DNA of 64,000 nucleotides from G963663495 sp963663495 (GTDB lineage Bacteria; Bacteroidota; Rhodothermia; Rhodothermales; Bin80), in the NCBI GenBank assembly GCA_963663495.1, contig OY760427.1:1054001-1118000 (forward strand), in the 5' to 3' direction. The notes beneath the pieces are model-generated. The model saw nothing but the letters and a program-made list of their open reading frames with translations. It did no database searches and was not told the origin of the DNA. Below are positions 18,238 to 27,586 of the stretch, in pieces. A program made the translations under genes and the position numbers. The first letter of the stretch is position 1. Each line of letters begins with the position of its first letter.

Positions 18238-18590
18238 GATTGCCCTTATGGTGCCGGACACCGCTCCCGGGATGGCCGGTGCCCTCTATGTCTTGACCGA
18301 GGCAGGGTCGCCGCACACAGCTGCCTAGTGCTTGGGGCAACAATACCAAGTTTTGGCGGTTCCGTGCGAGCCATTATGCTCCGGGACTCGTTTGGGCGCG
18401 GAGTCACGAAAGCTGAGAGCGGTGGCTTATCCAGATGCCGCCTCCGTCCGCGATTGTGATAACGTTTCGCTAAGGTATACAAACGATCTTCTTGTGTTCA
18501 GGGTATGATACTATCGTTGGCGAGGCCATGAGTGAGATCGCGTCGCTGCGGTGTATGAGTGCATAATGACGACGTCACATCCGGTAGCGA
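18238..18590. other. Intergenic, probable promoter region of the mod operon
   Basis: No open frame with family features is visible on either strand. It separates the STAND gene end (18591) from mod (18237), so it should hold the mod promoter and possibly the terminator of the STAND transcript. I see no clear sigma-70-like pair or terminator hairpin. Confidence 0.5.
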
Positions 18591-21500
18591 TTACTTTGAG
18601 CTGCCACTACCAGCAACGTATGTGTCGGGTGGGCTGACGTCAACGGTCACGACCTTGATTCTGCCTCGAAGACTTCGTGGGATCATTTCCTCAAGTAGTT
18701 TGCGGAATTCCGCGGGTGTTTTAGGCCGTTTCCCGTGCGGAGGCTTAGGTATCTTTTTGGCTTGAGTCGGGCCAAACCAGAAAGCTAAATAGATGCCGTA
18801 GCCTTCCGACTCCGGTGCCCGCGTGTACTTGGCAACGAGTTGCTCATTGATTGCACGCCAAATATCGCGGTGCGTATCACGTTTGATCTCTATCGGAATG
18901 GCAATATCTGGATTCGCCATTACACGAATATCTGCCCGAGTGTTCTCGGCGTACATCCCTTCGGGGTGGGCTTCAATTCCCATAGGTTCCATCATTATTA
19001 TCAGGGGGGATAGTAACACATTACGGCAATCATTCTCATACTTGGGGCGTGATACAGTGCGTTCCTTCTGTTCGTAGTGCCAATATGTAATCCAGTCGTT
19101 TGTACTTCCGTGACGAATTTGTTTGCCGAGTCGCTCCAGGGTATCCACCGTTATTGCCACAAGATCGGCAGCGCTGGCGGGCGATCGGTTGCGGAGCGTG
19201 CCTTGTATCCCTTCCAATGAGTTTGCACGCGCGCGTGTTGCTTGGTATTCAGCGGCCTGCGATTCTCTTGCACTGGTGATTTCTTTGCTCCACGCATCCA
19301 GAGCCTCATCGGTACACAGCGTTTTGAGCGCACTTCTTGCTTCGTTGGTTATGCGCGCGGAAAGCGACTTGATCCAAGACTTCATCCATCTCTCCAGGAA
19401 CAAGTCGTCGCAAGTTGCGCCGGTCAGGAAGCGCGCTTGTTGCGGGTAGGTGTGCCGATGAAGGCGTTTCCCAATTATTTGAATAAACTGGGCTAGTTCT
19501 GACGCGCACCACTCATCCAGCGTGATCATTCTGTGGCTGCTGTTACCTATTGCGAAGAAGTGAGCGACATGCCGTAAGCGCGTGTTATTGGTTTTGAGAA
19601 AGTCTTTCATTTCCGGAAGGCAGGTGTCCCGTGCCACAAACATACCGGCGCACAGCCATTGCGCACGCTGCCCCAAATCCATGCCTTTACGCTTGATTTG
19701 CTGTAGTACCAGGGTTTGCAGTTCTGCGTCTGGAATCCCCGTTTTTCCCAACGCTGCCCAGAGCACCGCGCGCAGCCACTCCAGCTGAACTCCGCTGCAT
19801 CTCGTTGGGAAGGTGGAAAGTATCCGTTTCACGGCAAGATATGTCACGTTTTGGTAGGCAGGATCGGAACTCATGTCAAATACGGCATGATCCGGGGGCT
19901 GTTTGGATGCAATCCGAGCCCAGTGCACCGCGACCAACGCATCGGCTACTGCCTCCCGGTACGTACCTAAGGCTAAGGCACGCTTGAACCATGGGGGGCG
20001 CAGGTCCTCTGTTTTCCATGGTGTTTTTGGCGAACGACGCTTGCTGGGTAGATCTGAAACGAGGTAAAACCCCAGCGCTCGCCGTATACCTGTATGGTCC
20101 AGACGCTTGAGCGGTTCGCCGCCTCTCCATTCCGTCTCTTCCATGCCTGCTAGGAACGGCAGGTCGTATAATGAGCGCATTTTCTTTCGGTGCAGATCAG
20201 CGATCTGTTTTAGGTTCGGCAAATCGTTCCGCTCTAGTACGGCGTTGAAGCCAGCCAGCACGGCCTGCAACAGCGCTTCATCGTTATTAAGCCACCTTCG
20301 GAGCTCCGTTCTGGGTTGATGCTCTGCCGTGTCGTTAATGAGTCCGCCAAAATAGATCTTAGCCAATTGGTCCAGCAGGGCGGGGCTGCCCAAGCCTGCC
20401 GCCAACTCTTTCTTCTGTTTTATAATCGGCACCAGTTCTTTTTGTAGCAGCTCGTTTCGATTGCGTCTATGTTCCGCGCTACGAATTTTCTCCTCGTTGG
20501 CATCGCTTTTCTTGGCCGCAAGGCGCGCGTTGTACCAGTCGAGCATTGTAGGTGCGTTCCGGGCAGCCCGCGCGATATCGTCACTGCCCACTGGTTGGCC
20601 CCAGCCTTTGGATTCAAAAACTGCCCACCTGGCAAGCTCTCGTGCTACAGATGGTTTTCCGCTCCAAAGCTCGGTCGCCCGTGCCAAGCACCGTCTTCGA
20701 AAACCTTCCGGTGCCTCCTCGCCAATGAGCTTGCGGCCGACAGGTAAGTCTGGAATAATGCGTTCATTTCCTGCTACTACAGCCTCTAGACTCCTTTCGA
20801 TTAGCTCTAACTGCACTTTCGGGTGAGCACTTAGCCAACCGTAAATCTCATGAGTATCGTCGTTGTCTAACGGCCTCCGACGCCGTTCTCCAGAGTATGC
20901 AACAAGCAGGCCAGGGCGCTCGTGGTTGGCTTCCACGAGACCGAGCCATTGATGCAGTCTTGGTACATCTGCTAGAGTTTCCAATGAATCAAGTCCACGT
21001 AGGAGAAGCTTCGGAACTAATGTTTCCAGCTTGTGCTCTACCAAGGCTCGTGTTATTTCGGCCTTACGAATACAGAGTGAGTCCAGTAATTCAACAATCT
21101 GTTTGTCACTTGACCGGGCTGCTAGCCCTTTCCAGAATGTGTCGAATGTACTTGGAGACGACTCTTCGGGAGACCCCAGGAGATAGTTCCATACCTGCGT
21201 TGGCCGAATCGTTGCCGGATACAGTAGATCAAGCAGGGTGCCTCTCAGTACATTGCTCTCGTCGATGAGACTTAGGGCATTTACTTCGTCCAAGCTCTGG
21301 ATGAGTTTGAGTAGTCCGGTTGCATGGTCCGGGCTGTCCAACGTAACGGTATGGAGAGCTAAGAGAGATTCGCGTCGGACTTCGACTGCCCAAAGGGTGC
21401 TGTAAACGATATCCAGCAATATTTTCTTTGCACGCCGCTGCTCTTCAATATCTGCGGTTATCGCTCCACGCCTCTGGCGAAATCTCCGAGCGAAACCACG

Positions 21501-22871
21501 GAGAAGGATCTGCAATAAGTCATGCGTTGTGACCGAACTGTTGGTTCGATCTGCTACGAAGGCGATGGCTTCGAGGCCGTGGCTACCTGCCAAGGCTTCA
21601 CAAACCGTGTCTGTAGGCCAGATAAAATGCAGATCAGAGCAGTGCAATAGGTTTTCAAGTAATTCGATGCGGCGGTCGTTATCCAGTGTGCTTGTGTCCC
21701 CTGCGAATGCAACCATGAGCGGATCCGCCCGCATCAAAGTCGGCCACGCTTCACGGTTTAAAGTAGCTAGCCATGCGGCCAAGCCGCGGAGATCAGGCAG
21801 AGGCTTGCCATCGCTGCCCAAGATCAGTGAAAGCACGCGGCGGATGCTGGGACCGTGGCGATCCCCCATGCGGAGGTTCAGGAACCTGGCCCCCAGATAT
21901 TCGCCCACGCGTCTGTGGACTAGCGTTCGGGAGGTTAGGGTGCCCGTGAACAGTCCTGATGCAAGTGCACACTGCAGGTTGTTAGGAGTTTCCAAGGTCT
22001 CGTCCACCTGACGCAACGAGAGAATGTCGGGGGCATTCGTGTCGGCGTACGTCCAGCCATCCTTGCCTGAAATTAGCAGGAGAGCTGACAATAAGCCAGC
22101 GGCATTCAACACTTGCGTCGTTGGCACCGGCCTCAGTTGCGGGGGTGACCTACCGAATGAGACTCCCCGATGCTCCTCGTTACTTTCTTCTGCGAGGGAC
22201 TTCGTTGCTACTTTCCAAACATCGGATGGACTTGTAGGCCAGCCATCGGCTGCCACAGATTTGACGAGGATTCTAAGCAGAAGCGGGTTCCACAAGAAAA
22301 AATCCAGCTCACATTCTCGGGCCTCAGAGATGAATTGATCGGGGTTTAGTGCGTAGTCGGCGGTGTGCGGATGGTTGTGCTTCAGGATTTGGCGTACATC
22401 ATTCTCTGATAGCGGCGTCAACGCCAGAATCAACGGGGCTTGGCCTGGAGATGTGCTCCCCACATCGGTAAGCGCTCGTTCATCAATGCTCCCAAACCAG
22501 TCCCCAGCCCGGCAAGAGAGGCGAAACGATGGTTTCCCAAGCTTTCGTAGCTTGCGAACGATATTGTCAAGCGCTGCGCGGGGATCACCCATGCGCATCT
22601 CGTCCAGACTATCAATAAACAGCGTTTTCCTCTGCCAGAGAGGAGGGTGGTTGGGCTCGCCGCTCAATAACTGTCGCGCAGTTACGAAGTAGCAATGCGG
22701 CTGCTTCGCCTCTTCTTGAAACGCCACGGTTTTGCCTAGGCCTGGGTCGCCGAGGAGAATGTAGCTGTGGGCGTTTCGGAAGTCAGCCAGCGATTGAGGG
22801 TCCGTGACTGACCTTTGGCCATTGTTCTGCCGGGAAACAATTTGCACGCTGCGGGGAACGGTAAACGTCAT
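18591..22871 (-). CDS. Giant STAND/NACHT-like ATPase with C-terminal PD-(D/E)xK nuclease motif, candidate defence protein
   Basis: 1426 residues if it starts at ATG 22871, where ATGA overlaps the stop of the upstream ATPase gene; an ATG 15 bases earlier is also in frame. Walker A GDPGLGKT at about 41-48, Walker B LFIDSLDE at 84-91 and an SCRAGDW sensor-like block follow, as in NACHT/STAND NTPases with the P-loop almost at the N-terminus. The middle ~1000 residues are helical and repeat-like (HEAT/ARM type by composition). At the C-terminus ADIRV (Asp1314), IPIEIKR (Glu1328, Lys1330) and a following WRAINEQL helix make a PD-(D/E)xK site, so a nuclease effector is likely. Avs proteins have the effector at the N-terminus; here the order is reversed. 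The frame is uninterrupted. I do not recognise a named family. Confidence 0.75.
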   Translation of the reverse strand: MTFTVPRSVQIVSRQNNGQRSVTDPQSLADFRNAHSYILLGDPGLGKTVAFQEEAKQPHCYFVTARQLLSGEPNHPPLWQRKTLFIDSLDEMRMGDPRAALDNIVRKLRKLGKPSFRLSCRAGDWFGSIDERALTDVGSTSPGQAPLILALTPLSENDVRQILKHNHPHTADYALNPDQFISEARECELDFFLWNPLLLRILVKSVAADGWPTSPSDVWKVATKSLAEESNEEHRGVSFGRSPPQLRPVPTTQVLNAAGLLSALLLISGKDGWTYADTNAPDILSLRQVDETLETPNNLQCALASGLFTGTLTSRTLVHRRVGEYLGARFLNLRMGDRHGPSIRRVLSLILGSDGKPLPDLRGLAAWLATLNREAWPTLMRADPLMVAFAGDTSTLDNDRRIELLENLLHCSDLHFIWPTDTVCEALAGSHGLEAIAFVADRTNSSVTTHDLLQILLRGFARRFRQRRGAITADIEEQRRAKKILLDIVYSTLWAVEVRRESLLALHTVTLDSPDHATGLLKLIQSLDEVNALSLIDESNVLRGTLLDLLYPATIRPTQVWNYLLGSPEESSPSTFDTFWKGLAARSSDKQIVELLDSLCIRKAEITRALVEHKLETLVPKLLLRGLDSLETLADVPRLHQWLGLVEANHERPGLLVAYSGERRRRPLDNDDTHEIYGWLSAHPKVQLELIERSLEAVVAGNERIIPDLPVGRKLIGEEAPEGFRRRCLARATELWSGKPSVARELARWAVFESKGWGQPVGSDDIARAARNAPTMLDWYNARLAAKKSDANEEKIRSAEHRRNRNELLQKELVPIIKQKKELAAGLGSPALLDQLAKIYFGGLINDTAEHQPRTELRRWLNNDEALLQAVLAGFNAVLERNDLPNLKQIADLHRKKMRSLYDLPFLAGMEETEWRGGEPLKRLDHTGIRRALGFYLVSDLPSKRRSPKTPWKTEDLRPPWFKRALALGTYREAVADALVAVHWARIASKQPPDHAVFDMSSDPAYQNVTYLAVKRILSTFPTRCSGVQLEWLRAVLWAALGKTGIPDAELQTLVLQQIKRKGMDLGQRAQWLCAGMFVARDTCLPEMKDFLKTNNTRLRHVAHFFAIGNSSHRMITLDEWCASELAQFIQIIGKRLHRHTYPQQARFLTGATCDDLFLERWMKSWIKSLSARITNEARSALKTLCTDEALDAWSKEITSARESQAAEYQATRARANSLEGIQGTLRNRSPASAADLVAITVDTLERLGKQIRHGSTNDWITYWHYEQKERTVSRPKYENDCRNVLLSPLIIMMEPMGIEAHPEGMYAENTRADIRVMANPDIAIPIEIKRDTHRDIWRAINEQLVAKYTRAPESEGYGIYLAFWFGPTQAKKIPKPPHGKRPKTPAEFRKLLEEMIPRSLRGRIKVVTVDVSPPDTYVAGSGSSK

Positions 22872-24142
22872 GCCTCTTCGAGCCATTCCATCGCAGTTAA
22901 TGATAAGAATTCACTGATGGGGTCTCCGCCCGAGCCCACAACCATCGTTCTGGCATGGCTGTCGCGCTCTGCGAATGGCCGAAGACCAGGGGTATCCCGT
23001 GGTCTGCCGTTCTTGACTTCAATACCAAGTAGGTGGGGACCGCGTAAGACGACAAAGTCTACTTCGAGCGGAGGGTCACGCCAATAATGCAGTCGCGCAC
23101 CCATGGACAGCGTATTGAGGAGGTGCGCGCCCACGGCGCTTTCCACAATCCGGCCCCAAAATGGCCGATCGGACTTGGCTTCTTCCATGGTGTACCCAGA
23201 CTGCGCCGTCATGAGTGATGTACTGAACACATTCAGCTTTGGTGATGTCTTGCGGCCGCCATGCGGGGCGGGCGTGTAGCGGTTTAGGTCGGTTACCGGG
23301 CCCGCATTGGATAGTAGGTTGAGATACCGGGCAGCGGTACTTACGTGACAGCCATCCTGTAACCGTCCGATCAGTTTTCTAAAGGAAATTAATTGGCCGG
23401 AATAATGGCAGGCAAGGTTTGCAAATTGCCGCATCAGGGCCGGTTTATCGACTCTGGTTAGACCCATAATGTCGCGGTCAAACGTAGGGGTAAGTTTTGC
23501 TTTACGGATGTGGTCCCGCCATGCGGACAGTTGTCCAGACGCTGCCATCTCAGTTAATGCGCCTGGATATCCACCGAAGAACAAGTACTCGTCTGCGGAT
23601 ATATCAAAAGCCTCCGCCACTTCCATTAGAGATCAGTGTGGAACATGTACGGCATTAAAGCGGCCCACAAGGCTTTCGTTTACGCCGGTCATCATCTCCC
23701 AAGGCGCTGATCCAAGTATCACAACATGCAAGGGGCAACTGGATCGTCGATCAGCATCCCAGAGGCCTTTGACGGTATCGGACCAGCGATGTATTCGCTG
23801 AATTTCATCCAGAATAAGTACCAAGCCCCGAGCAGTTGTTTTTGCCGTTAAGCGCGCGTGTTCCCATACACGAATAAGCCACGGCACATCGGGTGTCACC
23901 CCAATAGGAACGATATCAACATCGACAGCCGGGCCTGCGGAAGGGAATGGGGCCCGCACGGGGGCGTCTATGGCATAGTACCGGCACTCGTAGCCGGACT
24001 TCAGCAGCAACGTGAGCGCTTGGAGCGCAATGGTTGTTTTCCCCGTCTGCCGTGGCCCGGTAATCGCCACGATTCGCATGGTTCGGCGTTCCGTTACGAG
24101 GTGAATGATCTGCTCGACTTGTGGGCGATGGTAGGACTGCAT
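22868..24142 (-). pseudogene. AAA ATPase with DUF4143, interrupted by one TGA
   Basis: N-terminal AAA part from ATG 24142: Walker A ITGPRQTGKTTIA, Walker B LVLILDEIQ, sensor VILGSAP. At 23635-23633 an in-frame TGA follows HVPH; family members have Trp here (HVPHW), and the same frame continues SLMEVAEAFDI, FGGYPGAL, then the DUF4143 part ending in the nuclease-like strand LHYWRDPPLEVDFVV and LLGIEVKNG. So a single Trp-to-stop change splits an otherwise complete 424-codon gene. Members are AAA proteins of unknown cellular role with a C-terminal restriction-like fold. Its stop overlaps the start of the STAND gene (ATGA), so the two are one transcription unit. Confidence 0.85.
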
Positions 24143-24210
24143 CCTAAGGATTTCAATTGACAGTACGTTTGTGAATATTATTGTTCACTACCATACTGAC
24201 ACGTTATGTT

Positions 24211-24812
24211 AGGGAGTTATATGGCTGAGTGCCACGCGTTTTCGCAGGAGTTACTTTTTGTGCTTTGGTGGTGCAGACAGGATGGCTTTCGCCAGTTTTT
24301 CATAATCGGTTCCCGCTTTTCACGAAAACACTGCAATTGTTTCAAATAACTCAACACGTGGGTATTCATGCTATATATAATACATATATTAGAGAATTAT
24401 ATACGACAGTGCCATGCCCGAAACGGTTTAGTGCATACCGCAATATCACATACAGGCTGTTGCCCGGAAGTCGGAGTGACGCCAAGCAACTTGCTGGATT
24501 AGCGGGTGCGTGTAGGTTTGTGTGGAATGCCATCCTCGCAGAGCAGAGCGAGGCGTACAAGAAAGCGAAAGAGGCTGGAGAGAAGCCGCCCTTGGTACGC
24601 TTCTTTTCGCTGGGGAAGCGGTTCACGGCGCTGCGCCGCACGGTCGAGTGGCTACCTGAATACTCCTTTGGTGTCGTTAAGATACACATTGAAATATCAA
24701 GCGGATGCATGGAAGGCATTCTTCAAGGAGGGTAAGAGAAGACCGAATGCTAATAGTCTGATGCGGGGAGATGGCAGTGCTAGCCTGTGTTCCAGTCCGT
24801 CCTGAAATCAAG
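24211..24812 (+). mobile_element. IS605-type element, left end and truncated tnpB
   Basis: The block starting GGGAGTTATATGGCTGAGTG is repeated at 29757. After it comes a second left-end-like motif (GAGAATTATATACGACAGTG) and tnpB codons from ATG 24414 (VSAYRNITYRLLPG-type N-terminus, LAGLAGACRFVWNAIL). Relative to the copy at 30 kb there is one extra A at about 24679 that shifts the frame, and the sequence leaves tnpB at about 24746 into the old 3' flank of the DUF4411 gene. Only the N-terminal ~110 codons remain. Confidence 0.75.
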
Positions 24813-24945
24813 GTAAGCGTGCGGTGAAGTACAGGGTAGCGGGCTTTTTGGCGGTTTTGGCGGGTACAGTGTGGTTGGAAGGAGGAGAGCATGTGGGCTT
24901 GCCCGATCTGGACGATTCGGCGTCCGGCAGCTAGGCGGCCTTACC

Positions 24946-26544
24946 CTAGTGGGCTTGCCGTGCCCGTTTCCAATGATGGGGCAATAGCGCTGCTATGTCC
25001 TCGGCAGGATGTGTCGGGATGCGCTGGAATACTTCCATGAGCCATTCCATTGGGTTGACGTCGTGGAATTTGCAGGTTCCAAGGAGCGAATAGACCACGG
25101 CACCCCGCTGGGATGCATCATGGGATCCTGCGAACAGGTAGTTCTTCCTACCAATAGCCAGTGGCCGTATCGCATTCTCAACCAGGTTATTGTCCAACTC
25201 CACACGGCCCTCATCCAGATATCGGGTCAGCCTTTGCCAACGGCCAAGCGTGTACTGGGTCGCCTTGGCCCACGGGCTCTTGGGTAAACCATTGTTCACC
25301 TCCAGCCACGGCTTCAGCTCCTCCAGTACAGGTCCGGCCCGTTCCTGTCGCAGTTGCTGACGAACATCCGCACTCGCACCCGTTTTGCGTAGCCAACGCT
25401 CTATGAGGTAGAGCTTGCGTATCTCCTTCAACACATGCGCGGCCTTATCCGGCTCGTACGTCTTGCAGTCGAAGAACTTGCGCCGGGCATGCGCCATGCA
25501 TGCGTAGAGCGTTACGGATGGGTCCGCATCAAAGATGTCGTAAGCTACATACCCGTCTGTCTGTAGCAATCCCTCATACCCGTGCAAAAACTCCACCGGA
25601 CCCGCCCGAGCACGGGTCTTCCGGTATTCCATCACCAACAGTCTCTGCTCTGGACTATGGTACACCCAATAAAAGCCTTTATGCAGCGATCCCTTCTTAT
25701 CTCCATCCTGCACCTCAATCCCCGTCTCATCCGCCTGCAGATACCCGGTGGATAGCAACTCCTGCTTCAGAGCATTATACAACGGGGTCAGGTGCGACGC
25801 AGACTGCGATATCCAGCCTCCCAGCGTGGACTTCGCAATCTCCACGCCTTCCCGACGAAACCGCTGCTGCTGACGGTACAAAGGCAGGTGGTCCGCATAT
25901 TTGCCCACCACCACATCTGCCAACAACCCCGGACCCGCCATGCCCTTGTTCACCATCCGTGGTGGCAACTCACCTATGATCACCCCCTTATCCTCATCCC
26001 CAGGGTCCACATACTTCGGACGCACATACTCAATAACCTTCATATGGGCGGGTACACGCTCCAGAACCAGCGTCTTCTCCGCCCCGATGCACGTCATACC
26101 ACTGGTATCCCCGTCAGGCTCAATAGTAATCGTTTCGCGGGGCAGTTTCTTCAGCAGATCGTCCAGCGCTTTACGCTTGGGCTTGCCCTTCTTCTTCTGC
26201 CGCCCGTTCGCCTTTTGCCCATTCTTCGTCTGTCCATTCGTCTCCGGCTCCGGTAGAGGGACCTCCTGCTCCGGCTCATCGAACAACGTGCCCTGCTGCG
26301 GGTCATTCAGCACACACTTTTCACTCTTGGGACTGTATAGCGCGCGTAGCGCTAGCATCAGCCGGTTATTCATATTCCCCAATTCTGCCTCAAGCCGGCT
26401 GCATCGATCATGCAGCTGGCTATTTTTTCTCTCCAATTCTGCATTATCCCGGCTGTACTGATCAAAGGCACTGGCCAATTCGGGGTGCTGTGCAAGCAAC
26501 GCAACCTGCGCGGGGGAGAGGATAGAATGTGCTTCGGGCTGCAC
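24946..26544 (-). CDS. tnpC: IS66 transposase TnpC
   Basis: 532 residues, full length. N-terminal coiled coil (about 25-70), the zinc-binding/linker region with VLERVPAHMKVIEYVRPKYV, then the DDE transposase domain: GYLQADETGIEVQDG (first Asp of the triad), LLQTDGYVAYD (second Asp) and the C-terminal VELDNNLVENAIRPLAIGRKN (Glu in NLVENAIRP). The terminal IPTHPAEDIAALLPHHW block is the IS66 C-terminal domain. Intact and probably active. Three other IS66 tnpC fragments in the window (6 kb, 27.4 kb, 52 kb) come from this or sister elements. Confidence 0.93.
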   Translation of the reverse strand: MQPEAHSILSPAQVALLAQHPELASAFDQYSRDNAELERKNSQLHDRCSRLEAELGNMNNRLMLALRALYSPKSEKCVLNDPQQGTLFDEPEQEVPLPEPETNGQTKNGQKANGRQKKKGKPKRKALDDLLKKLPRETITIEPDGDTSGMTCIGAEKTLVLERVPAHMKVIEYVRPKYVDPGDEDKGVIIGELPPRMVNKGMAGPGLLADVVVGKYADHLPLYRQQQRFRREGVEIAKSTLGGWISQSASHLTPLYNALKQELLSTGYLQADETGIEVQDGDKKGSLHKGFYWVYHSPEQRLLVMEYRKTRARAGPVEFLHGYEGLLQTDGYVAYDIFDADPSVTLYACMAHARRKFFDCKTYEPDKAAHVLKEIRKLYLIERWLRKTGASADVRQQLRQERAGPVLEELKPWLEVNNGLPKSPWAKATQYTLGRWQRLTRYLDEGRVELDNNLVENAIRPLAIGRKNYLFAGSHDASQRGAVVYSLLGTCKFHDVNPMEWLMEVFQRIPTHPAEDIAALLPHHWKRARQAH

Positions 26545-26604
26545 GGTGAGCTAACAACACCAGCATATTGCTTGTTCCCGAATCACACATTATATTTGGC
26601 CCGA

Positions 26605-26943
26605 TTATCGGCTTTTTACCGCATATCGGGGCCAATATTTCACCGTCTTCAACGACACCCCCTCCAGCATCATCACCATCTGTGCCCATGTCGGCACATC
26701 CTCCTCTGGCAACGCAAACGTACCCGTCTCCAAGCGCTTGTAGAAGATCGCAAAGCCGTTCCGATCCCATGTGAGCGCCTTCAAATGGTTTCGCCTCCTG
26801 TTGATGAATACAAAGATGTCTCCCGACATCGGATTCCGCTTCATGCCGCTCTTTACCAAAGCGCACAAGCCGTCAAAGCTTGTGCGCATGTCCACCGGTG
26901 GTCGGTAAAAGAAGTACCGGTGCGAAGGTGCCAGTCCGATCAT
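26605..26943 (-). CDS. tnpB: IS66 accessory protein TnpB (Orf2)
   Basis: 112 residues from ATG 26943, which shares ATGA with the tnpA stop. The sequence YFFYRPPVDMRTSFDGLCAL, GDIFVFINRRRNHLKALTWD, GFAIFYKRLE is the complete IS66 Orf2 pattern. Longer upstream codons in this frame belong to the antisense/other frame of tnpA. The protein is needed for IS66 transposition, though its biochemical role is not settled. Confidence 0.92.
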   Translation of the reverse strand: MIGLAPSHRYFFYRPPVDMRTSFDGLCALVKSGMKRNPMSGDIFVFINRRRNHLKALTWDRNGFAIFYKRLETGTFALPEEDVPTWAQMVMMLEGVSLKTVKYWPRYAVKSR

Positions 26944-27263
26944 GACTGCGTCAGCCTGGCCAGGTACGAAGCAGAGACCGGTGCAAAGAACCGCACCCGT
27001 ATCCCACCCGGATATGCGATCTCTACCTGTGCCGCTTCCCTTGGTGCTACACTGCCTATCTCCACGAAGCCTCGGCTGTCCTCGGCTGCAGTCTCCTGGC
27101 GAACCTTCCGCCTCCAATAATTCAACTGCCCATACGAGATGCCGTGCTTTGCACAAAACGCCGCTGCGGACTGGGTCCTTTCGTTATACTGCTCTACCAG
27201 CGGAAACATCTCTTCCGCCGTACGTTTGGGCTGTACCATGCGATCTGGGGTCTGGGTTCTCAC
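26940..27263 (-). CDS. tnpA: IS66 accessory protein TnpA (Orf1)
   Basis: 107 residues. The N-terminal helix-turn-helix-like part (FPLVEQYNERTQSAAAFCAK, ISYGQLNYWRRK) is typical of IS66 Orf1 (transposase/InsA-like DNA-binding). It is the first gene after the element's end at 27325 and is coupled to tnpB by an ATGA overlap. Intact. Confidence 0.9.
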   Translation of the reverse strand: MRTQTPDRMVQPKRTAEEMFPLVEQYNERTQSAAAFCAKHGISYGQLNYWRRKVRQETAAEDSRGFVEIGSVAPREAAQVEIAYPGGIRVRFFAPVSASYLARLTQS

Positions 27264-27325
27264 GTCTAGGGGTAAGCTCCCCAGAACCCATCACCCAATC
27301 AAGATGTAGTTCACCGCACGCTTAC

Positions 27326-27586
27326 GTAAATTCCACGACGTGAACCCATTGGATTGGCTCATAGATGTGTTCCAGCGCATCCCGACGCATCCTTCCGAGA
27401 ACATAGCGGCGCTATTGCCCCATCATTGGAAACAGGCACGGCAAGCACACTAGGGTAAGGCCGTCTAGCTGCCGGACGCCGACCCGTCCAAAGTGGGCAA
27501 GCCCACTTGCTCTCCTCCTTCCAACCCCACTGTACCCGCCAATACCGCCCCAAAGCCCGCTACCCTGTACTTCACCGCACGCTTAC
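27326..27586 (+). mobile_element. Second IS66 copy, 3' end only, inverted
   Basis: Plus strand encodes the last TnpC residues (KFHDVNPLDWLIDVFQRIP, ENIAALLPHHWKQARQAH), then the same ~150-base right end as in the complete copy, ending with TTCACCGCACGCTTAC at 27586. It is an inverted copy of 24813-25075. The 8 bases AAATCAAG that follow match those before 24813. Confidence 0.88.

Larger units (their letters stand above)
24813..27325 (-). mobile_element. Complete IS66-family element
   Basis: Bounded by inverted ends GTAAGCGTGCGGTGAA at 24813 and its reverse complement ending at 27325. It holds tnpA, tnpB (IS66 Orf2) and tnpC in order on the reverse strand, all intact. The left flank is the 8-base AAATCAAG (24805-24812); the matching copy is not at 27326 but at 27587-27594, past a second IS66 fragment, so the present structure is a rearranged double insertion. 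Confidence 0.9.

Noticed and set aside
24211..24412. The 24.2-kb leader as a separate small gene (MAECHAFSQELLF...)
   Set aside because: The same sequence precedes the other tnpB copy; the frame is short, and the sequence is best explained as IS605-type left-end DNA.
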